Source: Cytophagales bacterium
GTDB lineage: Bacteria > Bacteroidota > Bacteroidia > Cytophagales > 172606-1
Length of the DNA stretch: 64,000 nucleotides
Assembly (NCBI GenBank): GCA_030446715.1
Contig: JAUJMU010000002.1
Span: forward strand, 194,499-258,498
Direction of reading: 5' to 3'
The notes under the pieces were generated by a model. It did not search any database. It was not told the origin of the DNA and worked only from the letters and a program-made list of their open reading frames with translations. The translations under genes and the position numbers were made by a program. Shown here in pieces: positions 23,520-32,490 of the stretch; within the stretch, counting starts at the first letter, position 1, and each line of letters starts with the position of its first letter.

Positions 23520-23840
23520 ATGAAAGAAATGTCTGTCCACCAGTTGAAGAAGAAGCTGGAACTTGGCGAGGACCTGCAACTGGTTGACGTACGTGATTCG
23601 CATGAGTTCAGGCTGTGCCGTCTTACCAATGCCCTGCACATCCCGCTTGAAAAACTTCCTTCCCGCCACGCCGGCATTGAGCGGAACAAAACCGTGGTCG
23701 TATACTGCCACCACGGCATCCGGAGCGCCGTGGCCATTGCCTATCTGACCGAAGCCCACGGGTTCGGGAATCTGCACAATCTGGAGGGCGGCATCCACGC
23801 GTGGGCCGTTGAGATTGACAGCACGATGCTGGGCTACTGA
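23520..23840 (+). CDS. Rhodanese-like domain protein
   Basis: The 106-residue single-domain protein has 'LVDVRDSHEFRLCRLTNALHIPLEKL' and the active-site loop 'CHHGIRSAVAIAYL' with catalytic C63. It probably transfers sulfur from persulfide donors or acts in sulfide handling. It lies 137 bp downstream of prmC and stands alone. Confidence 0.92.
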   Translation: MKEMSVHQLKKKLELGEDLQLVDVRDSHEFRLCRLTNALHIPLEKLPSRHAGIERNKTVVVYCHHGIRSAVAIAYLTEAHGFGNLHNLEGGIHAWAVEIDSTMLGY

Positions 23841-23903
23841 TTCCACCTGACTTTCATAACTTATTTTTTCTCCTGTCGTTTCAAGATTTACACCGGAAAA
23901 CAT

Positions 23904-23911
23904 TACATTTG
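23904..23911 (+). promoter_or_regulatory. Bacteroidota-type -7 element, TACATTTG
   Basis: TACATTTG fits the TAnnTTTG consensus, about 78 bp upstream of the 23989 start codon. The -33 element is not obvious. The long leader contains no clear structure. Confidence 0.45.
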
Positions 23912-23988
23912 TATTGCTTTTCCGGAGTTTGACATTGTTTGCTCCAGATCGTTCCGCCCCTGCTTACAACCCTAAAACATCCTGAAAT

Positions 23989-24588
23989 ATGCACCTACCC
24001 GATTTGGGCATCCTGAACGAATATGTTACGGTACCCAAAGTTTTCCATTCTTACGCCAGCGGCAGACCCTTCGAACGCTGCATTTGCTGTGAAAAAAACC
24101 TGCTGAAAAACGGTACTCAGTATGTTATCGAAAAAGCCATCCGCCAGTACCCCGGTTTTGGAGCTACCGACGTGATTTATGAGTATGCCATGTGCATTGA
24201 ATGCACAACCGTCATGCGGAATGCCCTGTCCAGTGACTCGATCAGGGTTATTGAAAATTATCTCAGCTCGCGGGTTAACCTGGTGGAAAGACGGAAAAGA
24301 CTGCTGGCCCAGTCAGGCAAAGACGTCAACACGTGGCTTTCCAATTGCCTGATTTCCGGCACGGCCATGAAAGATTCCGTTGAGTATCAGATATATGCTC
24401 ATTGTGACGGTGGCGACCTGCTGTTTACTTACCTGCCCTACATGGTCAGCGCCAATGCGCTTCAGGAGCTTGACGGCCTGATCTCATCAGAAACCAAGGA
24501 AGTGCTGGGAGACTTCATTGATAATCATTTTGGGCTGCCCCCGCAGTACAAGGAATTGTTGAAGCGGCGCAAAACTCTTGTCCTCTGA
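23989..24588 (+). CDS. Conserved-looking CxxC protein of unknown function
   Basis: The 199-residue soluble protein has two cysteine pairs, 'ERCICCEKNLL' (about residue 30) and 'YAMCIECTTVM' (about 67), which probably bind one zinc. The rest is helical and acidic, with 'YQIYAHCDGGDLLFTYLPYMVSA' as the most hydrophobic part. There is no signal peptide. It has its own promoter and precedes the deacylase gene. No function can be assigned. Confidence 0.7.
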   Translation: MHLPDLGILNEYVTVPKVFHSYASGRPFERCICCEKNLLKNGTQYVIEKAIRQYPGFGATDVIYEYAMCIECTTVMRNALSSDSIRVIENYLSSRVNLVERRKRLLAQSGKDVNTWLSNCLISGTAMKDSVEYQIYAHCDGGDLLFTYLPYMVSANALQELDGLISSETKEVLGDFIDNHFGLPPQYKELLKRRKTLVL

Positions 24589-24666
24589 AAACGGCCGCAC
24601 AATAGTATACCGGTATTTGCAGGCGGCAGGGGCAATGGGTAATTTTGACGGCCTTACCGACCCAAA

Positions 24667-25761
24667 ATGCCCCTGCGCTACCTGCTTCTTCTGCTTTTTT
24701 GCCTCATCTCAGCAGGGCTTCCTGCCCAGAAAAAGCCGTTCCGGTTTGGGGCTGTGGGCTACTACGGTTTCATTTTCCGCCACACGCCGAAGATTGGCTC
24801 CGTAACCAATACGCATCCCTTTGGCATTGAGGCTTACGTCAACGCCCTCACCGCCGGCCGCAAGGGCTGGCACCGGCTTTACGGCTACCCCGAAGTGGGG
24901 GTGGCTTTGGGGATGACAGAGTTTAATCACAACATGCTGGGGCAGGTAGTGTACGGCATTGCTCACCTTGAAAAACCGTTCGCCTGCTCTCCCGGCTCCG
25001 GCTTGCGGCTGAAAATCGGTACCGGAATTGCTTATTCGACCCAACCTTATCATCCGCAAAAGAACTTCCAGAATGCCGCCCTTGGAAGCAGCATCAACTA
25101 CGCCATGCGGGGGGAAATTTTCTGGACTCAGCGGCTTTCAGACTTTTGGCAACTGAGAAGCGGACTGATGATCACGCACTTTTCCAATGCAGCATTTAAA
25201 GTGCCCAATATGGGTGTTAATGTTATCGGCTGGACCCTTGGCTTTGGCTACCTGCCGCATCCGGAAAGAGCCCTGCGGTTAACCCCTGATTCCGTGTCTA
25301 CCAATGCCATGAAGCCTTACAGCCTGCACTTTTCGGGTGCCTTTACCCTCAAGGAAGTGCAGCTTCCCGGGGGGCGCAAACATCCCGGAGCGGTGTTTTC
25401 TGCTTATCTGAGCCGCCGGCTGAATGCCAAAAGTGCTGTTACCTTCGGGGCCGACCTGACCCTGAACAGCGCCGAAAAGCTCCTGATCAGCCGTGACACC
25501 ACCCTGGCCGGTGACCGCAAGCCAGACTTCAAAAGAGCGGCATTAACGCTTGGACACGAACTTTATATCAGCAACCGGCTCTCCCTGCTCTCCCAGGCGG
25601 GTATATACTTTTACCAGCCCTACAGGGCGGAGGCTCCGCTTTACCTGCGGAACGGTCTCAAATACTATTTCCACCCCGATGTCTACGGCGGCATTATGCT
25701 CAAGACGCACTACGGCACCGCTGATTTTCTGGAGTGGACGGTCGGGTTTAAGATTGACTGA
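24667..25761 (+). CDS. Acyloxyacyl hydrolase, lipid A 3-O-deacylase (PagL-like)
   Basis: The 364-residue protein has a signal peptide ('YLLLLLFCLISAGLPAQ') and an outer-membrane beta-barrel pattern of alternating hydrophobic strands. The PagL catalytic His-x-Ser appears as 'LMITHFSNAAFKVPNMGVNV' near residue 170. PagL removes the 3-O acyl chain of lipid A in the outer membrane, reducing immune recognition and altering permeability. A C-terminal half of about 150 residues is longer than in classical PagL (about 180), as is usual in Bacteroidota relatives. Confidence 0.82.
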   Translation: MPLRYLLLLLFCLISAGLPAQKKPFRFGAVGYYGFIFRHTPKIGSVTNTHPFGIEAYVNALTAGRKGWHRLYGYPEVGVALGMTEFNHNMLGQVVYGIAHLEKPFACSPGSGLRLKIGTGIAYSTQPYHPQKNFQNAALGSSINYAMRGEIFWTQRLSDFWQLRSGLMITHFSNAAFKVPNMGVNVIGWTLGFGYLPHPERALRLTPDSVSTNAMKPYSLHFSGAFTLKEVQLPGGRKHPGAVFSAYLSRRLNAKSAVTFGADLTLNSAEKLLISRDTTLAGDRKPDFKRAALTLGHELYISNRLSLLSQAGIYFYQPYRAEAPLYLRNGLKYYFHPDVYGGIMLKTHYGTADFLEWTVGFKID

Positions 25762-25785
25762 AGCTTTGTGTCCGGAGGTGATAGT

Positions 25786-25812
25786 GCAGGTTAGCTTCAA
25801 AATCTAACCTGC
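25786..25812 (+). terminator. Hairpin after the deacylase gene
   Basis: GCAGGTTAG and CTAACCTGC form a perfect 9-bp stem with a 9-base loop, 25 bp after the stop codon. A CCTGCCGGCAGG palindrome follows. The T-run is missing, so efficiency is uncertain. Confidence 0.5.
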
Positions 25813-25863
25813 CTGCCGGCAGGAATTCACAAATTAAAATTGTGCAGCTATTTAAGCAGCCAT

Positions 25864-26757
25864 TCAAATCTTCTTCCCCAGCCACTCCCTGAACTCCGGA
25901 GCTTTCTTCTTGCTGACAAAAACCTCCTGGTTGAACACAGGAAAAAATTCAACACTCAGTTTCCCGTTCAGGTCCTGACGAAAGCGTTTGATGGAGCGGA
26001 TATGGGCCAGCATCTGCCGGTTGATACGGAAAAAGCTGACCGGGCTAAGCATTGCTTCCAGACTTTCAAGAGATGAGGCGGATGCAAACTCCTTTCCGTC
26101 AAAGGTTTTCAGTAAGCAGACTTCATTTTCCCTGAAAATATAGGCCACATCTTCAATCGGCAGAGGTATGGATGACAGCCCATAGTTTACAATCAGATGT
26201 TTCTGAAACTGACCAGGCAACTGTTCGCTATTTTCATTGTACACCCGGTCAAGTTTCATGTGGGTCAGCATCCGTATGGCCTCGTCACGTTCGGTAGTGA
26301 GCCGGGCTACCGTTTCCCGGTGGTACCGCGCCATGTACATTCCGGTATAGATTGTGTTCATGATCACCACAAAAACAATCGTCAGGGGCAAGTGGAAAAA
26401 TAAGCCTGATGTTATGCTGAAGGCACCGGGCCACGCCATCAGAACCTGATTGGCGAGAAACTGAATGGTCAGGACCTCAATTGAAGACACACTCCCCACA
26501 AGGGCCCCCTGAAGCAGAAACCGGTGCAGGGGCTGCTTCAGCCACGAATGGCGATGGTCAAGGTACCGGATCAGGTACCGGTTCGTTTCCCAGATTACTC
26601 CTGCCATGGCCAGGTCGGTCAGCAGCAGGATGTAATAGTCCCACGTCCGCAGCAACGGGTATAGCGGCTGGTTGGCTCCGGGCTGGCGGATCAGGAAAGC
26701 CAGAACTGGAATCCCGATAAGCCGGAGCCACTTGTCGGAATATCGGAAGTACTTCAT
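25864..26757 (-). CDS. LytTR DNA-binding protein with membrane N-terminus
   Basis: From ATG 26757 ('MKYFRYSDKWLRLIG') the 297-residue protein has four hydrophobic segments in the first 140 residues, then a coiled linker ('RYHRETVARLTTERDEAIRML') and a LytTR domain (about residues 190-295: 'LIVNYGLSSIPLPIEDVAYIF' to 'FFRINRQMLAHIRSI'). Such proteins are membrane-bound transcription regulators common in Bacteroidota; the signal is unknown. No response-regulator receiver domain is present. It is divergent from eutC. Confidence 0.88.
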   Translation of the reverse strand: MKYFRYSDKWLRLIGIPVLAFLIRQPGANQPLYPLLRTWDYYILLLTDLAMAGVIWETNRYLIRYLDHRHSWLKQPLHRFLLQGALVGSVSSIEVLTIQFLANQVLMAWPGAFSITSGLFFHLPLTIVFVVIMNTIYTGMYMARYHRETVARLTTERDEAIRMLTHMKLDRVYNENSEQLPGQFQKHLIVNYGLSSIPLPIEDVAYIFRENEVCLLKTFDGKEFASASSLESLEAMLSPVSFFRINRQMLAHIRSIKRFRQDLNGKLSVEFFPVFNQEVFVSKKKAPEFREWLGKKI

Positions 26758-26952
26758 AGTAATAGTGTATTTTGTGATCCGGGTGGGAATGTAATCAGGC
26801 TCATCTGAACATGGTCTGCTGCCAGCCATTCTTACTTTGCGGCAGTTTCTGCCGTAGACGGGCCACCCGATTAAAGTTATAAAACCTACTGCAACAGCGC
26901 AACAAATTTTCTAATTTCACTGCACCATAAGGAACGTGGCAAACCACCTCAG

Positions 26953-27711
26953 ATGAATCAGGAAACACCAGACCCCTGGAACAAGCTGCGAAATTTCACT
27001 GCGGCCCGGATTGCCCTTGGCCGGGCCGGGCAAAGCCTGCCAACTCCGGAACTGTTGCGGTTTCAGCTTGCCCACGCCCAGGCAAGGGATGCAATTTATT
27101 CGGAACTGGATACCGGAAAGCTGAAGGATGAAATCATCGGATCGGGTTTGCAGGCAGTACTTTTGCAAAGTCAGGCGGAAAATCGGACCGTTTATGTAAA
27201 AAGGCCTGACCTCGGCCGGAAACTGGACGCCGGTTCAGTCCAAATGTTGAATCAACTCCCCAAACCTGCCATTCCGTACGATTTGTCGCTGGTGCTGGCC
27301 GACGGGCTTTCAGCCCAGGCTGTACAAAAGCATGCGCCTTCCCTGCTTTCGGCCTTGCTCCCGCAACTGGTAGCACCCAACTGGAACCTTGCGCCAATTG
27401 TCATTGTCACCGGCGGCCGGGTTGCCATCGGCGACCAGATCGGTCACCTGCTGGGGGCCCGGATGGTTGCCGTTCTGATCGGCGAACGACCCGGCCTCAG
27501 TTCGCCCGACAGCCTCGGCATTTACCTGACTTACCAGCCGCGTCCCGGCCTCACGGATGAGTCGCGCAACTGCATCTCCAACGTCCGGCCGGAGGGTTTA
27601 TCTTCTGGATTTGCCGCGGCCAAAATGTACTACCTGCTTACCGAAATGCGCACCCGTAAACTATCCGGCGTACAACTCAAGGATGAGATGCCGCCGCTGC
27701 TTCCCGGGTAA
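26953..27711 (+). CDS. eutC: Ethanolamine ammonia-lyase small subunit
   Basis: The 252-residue protein matches EutC: 'FTAARIALGRAGQSLPTPELLRFQLAHAQARDAI' at the N-terminus, 'RPDLGRKLDAGS', 'LVLADGLSAQAVQKHA', 'IVTGGRVAIGDQIGHLLGA' and 'IGERPGLSSPDSLGIYLTYQPRPGLTDESRNCISN'. EutBC splits ethanolamine to acetaldehyde and ammonia with adenosylcobalamin. Normally eutB lies directly upstream, but here a divergent LytTR gene does. The 3' end overlaps the convergent FAD dehydrogenase gene by 35 bp. Confidence 0.93.
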   Translation: MNQETPDPWNKLRNFTAARIALGRAGQSLPTPELLRFQLAHAQARDAIYSELDTGKLKDEIIGSGLQAVLLQSQAENRTVYVKRPDLGRKLDAGSVQMLNQLPKPAIPYDLSLVLADGLSAQAVQKHAPSLLSALLPQLVAPNWNLAPIVIVTGGRVAIGDQIGHLLGARMVAVLIGERPGLSSPDSLGIYLTYQPRPGLTDESRNCISNVRPEGLSSGFAAAKMYYLLTEMRTRKLSGVQLKDEMPPLLPG

Positions 27712-30700
27712 CCTGTTCTTTCCCGTTTTCCCTTTTCAGTGCCTGGAGCAGGATCTGGACGGGGTGAAGGGCAGTTCTTTGGGTGGCGTCTCTGATCTGG
27801 TGGCGGCAGGAAGTGCCCGGGGCGCAGATGATCACCTCCTGCGGCTGCCTTCTCACGGTGGGAAAGAGCACCAGCTCACCGATCTGCTGAGAAATGTGGT
27901 AGTGCTCCTTTTCGTAGCCGAAAGAGCCGGCCATGCCGCAGCAACCGGAGGGAATGAGTTCCACCGAGTAGCCTTCCGGCAGGGAGAGGATCTGCTTGAC
28001 GGGCACCATCGAGGAGAGCGCCTTCTGGTGGCAGTGGCCGTGGAGCTTGATGAGGCGTTTCCCGCCTGCAAACTGCTCTCTTTTTATATTTCCTGCTTTC
28101 AGCTCCCTTGCCAGAAACTCCTCGGTCAAAAGGCAGTTTTCTGCCAGTGCCTGAGCGGCAGGCCTGAGTTCCTGATCCACCAGCGAGAGGTACTCATCTC
28201 TGAAGGTGAGAATGGCCGAGGGTTCAATGCCTACCAGCGGAGCATCAGCGGTGATGATGTCCCTGAGCAGCTCCACGTTCCTCTGGGCCAGCTTTTTTGC
28301 CTCCCTGACCAGCCCCTTGGAAAGATACGTTCTGCCGCTCTCAAGGTGGCGGGGTATTTCCACCACGTAGCCCAGTCCTTCCAAAAGTTCCACTGCCGCC
28401 CGTCCCACCTCCACGTCGTTGTAGTCAGTAAACTCGTCGCAGAACAGGTACACTTTCTTCAGACGGGAGACCGGAGACGGGAGACCGGAGACCGGAGCTG
28501 ACGCCGGTTTTGCCTTGCCGCCTGCTGCTTGGTTCCCGTTTACTGCTTCTGTCTCCCGTCTCCCCTCTCCCGTCTTCCCTCTCTTTGCAAACCAGCTTCT
28601 CAGCGTGGTATCGTGCAAAAGGGGTATGCTTCTCTGGGGGGCAAAGCCGGTCAGCTGCCTGGCCAGCTTTGAGGTAAGCGGGTTGGTGAACACAAAGTTG
28701 TAGAGCCACGGGGCAAGAGAGGCCAGCTTGTTCAAGCGCGTGAAGTTTGCCACCAGCCAGCTTCTCAGGGGCACCCCGCGGGCATCGTAGTAATGCTGCT
28801 GCCACTCGGCCTTGAGCTTTGCCACGTCCACGTTGGAGGGACACTCGGCCCTGCAGCCCTTACACGATATACACAGATCCATCACCTCCTTTATCTCCCC
28901 GTGCGAGAAGGGATTCTCCCGCTCTGAGCGGGTGAGCATCTCTCTGAGCATGTTCGCCCTTGCCCTTGTCGTGTCGCGCTCATCTTTGGTGGCCATATAA
29001 GAAGGACACATCGTCCCGCCCATCAGGTGACTCTTGCGGCAGTCCCCTGAGCCGCTGCAGGCTTCGGCCATGCGGAGCACGCCACCTTTTTCTGAAAAAT
29101 CAAACACCGTTTTGGGTCCGGAGGTGGCCTGGCCGGGTGTATACCGCAGGTGGTGGTTCATCGGCGGGGTGTCGACGATCTTGCCGGGGTTGAAAATGCC
29201 CTGCGGGTCAAACAGCGCCTTTACCTGCCGGAACAGCCCGTAGTTGTGTTCACCCACCATGTAGGGGATGAACTCCCCCCGCAGCCGGCCATCGCCGTGC
29301 TCCCCGCTCAGGCTGCCGCCGTATTTCTTCACCAGTTGGGCAGTTTCGGCCAGCACCTGCCGGAACAGGGCATTTCCCTCCGTGGTTTTCAGATTAATCA
29401 TAGGCTCCACGTGGAGCTCGCCAGCACCCGCGTGGGCGTACATGGAGTACCGCAGGCCATGCTTTTGCAGCAAGGCTTCCAGTTCCTGAATATAATCGGG
29501 CAACACCTGCACATCCACGGCGCAGTCTTCAATCAGATTGACCGGCTGCGTATCGCCAATGATATTGCGGATCAGGCCCAGGCCCGCTTTCCGCACGTCC
29601 CACACCATGCGGGTATCAGCGCCATAGATCACCGGGAAGGCATAGCCAAGGCCGGCTGCCTGTAATCCGGCCGTAAGGCGGCGCGTAGTTTCCTGAATTT
29701 CTTCCTTGGTTTGGGCCGTAAACTCCACCATCAGAACCGCCCCAGGGTCGCCCTCAATAAAGAACCGGTTCTTGTGGTACTCCGGGTGGTCTTTGGTAAA
29801 ATTGAGAATGTACCGGTCCACCAGTTCGGAAGCGCCGGGTTTGTACCTGACGGCAACCAGATTGGCCAGCAACGACTCCCGGATGGTGTTGCAGTGAATG
29901 CACATGACCCCGATCTCCTTCGGCGGCAGCGGAATCAGGTTCAGTCTGATCTCCGTCACCATACACAGTGTTCCTTCTGATCCGGTGATCAGCTTGCAGA
30001 GGTTGAAAAAAGCACCATTCTCAGAAAATGGCTGCAGGGCCAGCATCTCGTCGAGGGCGTAGCCGGTATTGCGGCGGGTTACGGTTTTCTTCGGAAAGTG
30101 GCTGATGATTTCGTGCTGGTTGGCCGGCTGGCTCAGCATCTGAATCAATTGCAGGTAAATTTCTTTTTCCAAAGGGCTCGCCACGCCAATGCCGTTGCAT
30201 TTCGCTTCCAGTTCCTGTGCGGAAAGTGGATGAAAGATTGCTTCGGTGCCGTCGCTCAGCAGGGCTTTCAGTTCGATCACGTGGTCACGGGTTGCCCCGT
30301 AAATAACCGAATGGAGGCCGCAGGAGTTGTTGCCGACCATGCCCCCGATCATGGCGCGGTTGGCAGTGGAGGTTTCCGGACCAAACTGCAGGCCGTGCTC
30401 TCTGAGAAACAGGTTCAGCTCGTCCCTGACCACGCCCGGCTCCACGCGCACCCATCTTTCCTCTGCATTCAGCTCCAGAATGCGGTTCAGGTGCTTGCCC
30501 GTATCCACCACGATGCCCGCTCCCACCACCTGACCGGCCAGCGAAGTACCGGCCGCCCTTGGAATGAGGGAAGTTTTGTGCGTGCGGGCAAAGGCGATCA
30601 GCTTCCCGAGGTCGTCTTTGGTGCGGGGAATGGCTACTGCCTGCGGCATTTCCCGGTAGGCTGAAGCATCCGTGGCGTATAAAACCTTGCGGGTATTATC

Positions 30701-30754
30701 GGTGTAAAACTCACCTTCCAGTTGTTGGCGAAGCGCGTCGAAGTGATTTTGCAT
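27677..30754 (-). CDS. FAD-linked oxidase fused to Fe-S/CCG domains (D-lactate/glycolate dehydrogenase type)
   Basis: The 1,025-residue protein from ATG 30754 ('MQNHFDALRQQLEGEF') combines a FAD-binding PCMH domain ('IPRAAGTSLAGQVVGAGIVVD', 'GGMVGNNSCGLHSVIYGATRD'), an FAD-oxidase C domain ('GSLSGEHGDGRLRGEFIPYM'), a 4Fe-4S module ('DLCISCKGCRAECPSNVDV') and CCG-type cysteine clusters ('KLHGHCHQKALS', 'PSGCCGMAGSFGYE'). It likely oxidises a 2-hydroxyacid and feeds electrons to quinone. A repeat-derived linker of about 40 residues (28462-28581) separates the Fe-S and CCG parts. It overlaps eutC convergently. Confidence 0.9.
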   Translation of the reverse strand: MQNHFDALRQQLEGEFYTDNTRKVLYATDASAYREMPQAVAIPRTKDDLGKLIAFARTHKTSLIPRAAGTSLAGQVVGAGIVVDTGKHLNRILELNAEERWVRVEPGVVRDELNLFLREHGLQFGPETSTANRAMIGGMVGNNSCGLHSVIYGATRDHVIELKALLSDGTEAIFHPLSAQELEAKCNGIGVASPLEKEIYLQLIQMLSQPANQHEIISHFPKKTVTRRNTGYALDEMLALQPFSENGAFFNLCKLITGSEGTLCMVTEIRLNLIPLPPKEIGVMCIHCNTIRESLLANLVAVRYKPGASELVDRYILNFTKDHPEYHKNRFFIEGDPGAVLMVEFTAQTKEEIQETTRRLTAGLQAAGLGYAFPVIYGADTRMVWDVRKAGLGLIRNIIGDTQPVNLIEDCAVDVQVLPDYIQELEALLQKHGLRYSMYAHAGAGELHVEPMINLKTTEGNALFRQVLAETAQLVKKYGGSLSGEHGDGRLRGEFIPYMVGEHNYGLFRQVKALFDPQGIFNPGKIVDTPPMNHHLRYTPGQATSGPKTVFDFSEKGGVLRMAEACSGSGDCRKSHLMGGTMCPSYMATKDERDTTRARANMLREMLTRSERENPFSHGEIKEVMDLCISCKGCRAECPSNVDVAKLKAEWQQHYYDARGVPLRSWLVANFTRLNKLASLAPWLYNFVFTNPLTSKLARQLTGFAPQRSIPLLHDTTLRSWFAKRGKTGEGRRETEAVNGNQAAGGKAKPASAPVSGLPSPVSRLKKVYLFCDEFTDYNDVEVGRAAVELLEGLGYVVEIPRHLESGRTYLSKGLVREAKKLAQRNVELLRDIITADAPLVGIEPSAILTFRDEYLSLVDQELRPAAQALAENCLLTEEFLARELKAGNIKREQFAGGKRLIKLHGHCHQKALSSMVPVKQILSLPEGYSVELIPSGCCGMAGSFGYEKEHYHISQQIGELVLFPTVRRQPQEVIICAPGTSCRHQIRDATQRTALHPVQILLQALKRENGKEQVTREAAAASHP
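28462..28581. repeat. Inverted heptamer-arm element inside the FAD dehydrogenase gene
   Basis: Five GACSGGA heptamers (28462-28496) and five TCCCGTC-type heptamers (28547-28581) are reverse complements around a 50-bp core. The element is exactly 120 bp, so it keeps the reading frame and encodes a basic, proline/serine-rich linker between two domains. Confidence 0.85.
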
Positions 30755-30856
30755 GAAGATGGAAAGCAAAAATGAAAACCGGATACCCCGTAAAGTCAAC
30801 CGGCTGTTACTTCAAATTTACCGCATTCCGGCCTGATTCCCTTACCTTTTACCCCA

Positions 30857-31783
30857 TTAAAGCACCCGTACGCCCTGACTGTTGATGCCCGATACGTAGC
30901 TTTCACTCTGGAGTCCGCACGCTCTGCAAACATCGAGCATGGCAGCGGAAATACGCTGGGCATCTGCTTCTGAAGTGCTCAGGGCGAAAAGGGATGGACC
31001 GGAACCGGATATGCTGCACCCGAGGGCACCCGCCTGCATGGCGGCATCTTTGATCCGGTCGTAGCCGGGAATGAGCAGGGAACGCACCGGCTCCACGATT
31101 ACATCGTGCAACGACCGGCCAATCAGGCTGTAGTCTTCGCGAAGCAGGCCGGCGATCAGGCCGGCGACGTTGCCCCACTGCACCACGGCGTCTTTAAGGG
31201 AAATTTGCTTCTTGAGCACCTTACGGGCATCCTCCGTTTTCAGTTCAATCTGCGGGTGAATGATGCTACAGTGCAGCAGAGGCGGCGCGGGGATGGTAAT
31301 CAGGTCCAGGGGATGGTAGCTGCGCACCAGCACAAAACCTCCCATCAGGGCGGGCGCTACGTTATCCGCGTGGGCGGTACCGCTGGCCAGCTTTTCGCCT
31401 TCCATCGCAAAAGGGACCAGTTGCTGCCGGGTCAGGGGTTCGCCCAGCAGATAATTGGCCCCATACACGGCAGCGGCCGAGCTGGCGGCACTGCTCCCGA
31501 TTCCGCTCCCGGGCTTTATTTTGTGCAGAAAAGTAATCTCAAAACCGGCATCACTGCCCAGGTGCGCCAGCATGGCCTGCAAGGCGACACCAGCGGTATT
31601 GGCTGACGGCTCCAGCGGCATGGCGGCAAAATCGGTCCGGTTGTGCAGCACGATGCCCGGCTCCTTCCGCCGGCGGATGGCTATTTCGTCGCCCGGCTGG
31701 CCGAGGGCAAATCCAAGAATGTCAAACCCGGCCGCCACGTTGGCGACCGTAGCGGGGGCAAAAACGCGAATTTCGGCTGGCAT
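30857..31783 (-). CDS. thrB: Homoserine kinase
   Basis: From ATG 31783 ('MPAEIRVFAPATVANVAAGFDILGFAL') the 308-residue GHMP kinase has the ATP loop 'KIKPGSGIGSSAASSAAAV' near residue 88 and the C-terminal glycine motif 'GALGCSISGSGPSLFAL'. It phosphorylates homoserine in threonine synthesis. thrA and thrC, often adjacent in Bacteroidota, are not in this window. The frame is open to 31921, but the family start fits 31783. Confidence 0.95.
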   Translation of the reverse strand: MPAEIRVFAPATVANVAAGFDILGFALGQPGDEIAIRRRKEPGIVLHNRTDFAAMPLEPSANTAGVALQAMLAHLGSDAGFEITFLHKIKPGSGIGSSAASSAAAVYGANYLLGEPLTRQQLVPFAMEGEKLASGTAHADNVAPALMGGFVLVRSYHPLDLITIPAPPLLHCSIIHPQIELKTEDARKVLKKQISLKDAVVQWGNVAGLIAGLLREDYSLIGRSLHDVIVEPVRSLLIPGYDRIKDAAMQAGALGCSISGSGPSLFALSTSEADAQRISAAMLDVCRACGLQSESYVSGINSQGVRVL

Positions 31784-32070
31784 AGAAAGTGGCTGTTCCG
31801 GGTGGATCCGGATTACAACGGCAAGGTAGTGTAAAAAATGAATCAGCCGGTAGTCCGCAGGTACCAGACTCAGGCACCTACGGCAAAAATGCAGACAAAA
31901 TACATACCTGAGTGGCCACACCTATAGTAAAAACCAAGCCGGATCAGGAGCCGGAAAAAATAACTTGGCAAATGCAAAGCGATTGCTAGCATATACCAGC
32001 AATTGCTCGTATTTTAGTATACTATTTTGTACTTCATCCGGCTTTTCCCAAGATATTTTCATCCACTCCT

Positions 32071-32388
32071 ATGGCAAGCGAGCAACTGACGCAGTTAAAG
32101 AATCTTTGTGACAAAATTCAGAATTTATCCATTTCCGACGTTCACGCTAAAGCCCTTGAAGGACTGGTAAAGGAATCCATTGACACAATTTCTGGTCTTC
32201 AGACCAAAGACTTTGTGGCCGAAAGTCGCCGGAAAGCTGCCCTGCGCAGCCTCGAAAGCGAGCTGCCCCGCTACCTGCAAGGATACTGGACCAGCCAGGA
32301 CCCCCTGCACCGGATTTCGCAGCTGAGCAAAGCCCGGGAAGAGGCGCACCACCTGGTGTCTACCTTGCTCACTACCCTGCGGCGCTGA
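32071..32388 (+). CDS. Small helical protein of unknown function
   Basis: The 105-residue product is charged and entirely helical in appearance ('LTQLKNLCDKIQNLSISDVHAKALEGLVKESIDTI', 'SRRKAALRSLESELPRYLQGYW'). It lacks membrane or signal segments. The gene has a good terminator after it, so it is a separate unit. No family is recognised. Confidence 0.65.
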   Translation: MASEQLTQLKNLCDKIQNLSISDVHAKALEGLVKESIDTISGLQTKDFVAESRRKAALRSLESELPRYLQGYWTSQDPLHRISQLSKAREEAHHLVSTLLTTLRR

Positions 32389-32421
32389 TTTTCTTTTCGC
32401 AACCGCTCTTTAAATAACCCG

Positions 32422-32447
32422 GACCCGCACCACATGCGGGTCTTTTT
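32422..32447 (+). terminator. Rho-independent terminator
   Basis: GACCCGCA and TGCGGGTC form an 8-bp GC-rich stem with a 5-base loop, followed by TTTTT, 33 bp after the stop codon of the preceding gene. Confidence 0.9.
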
Positions 32448-32490
32448 ATGTTGCCTTACAGCGGACTTTTTACTTCCCGCGTCTGATTCC

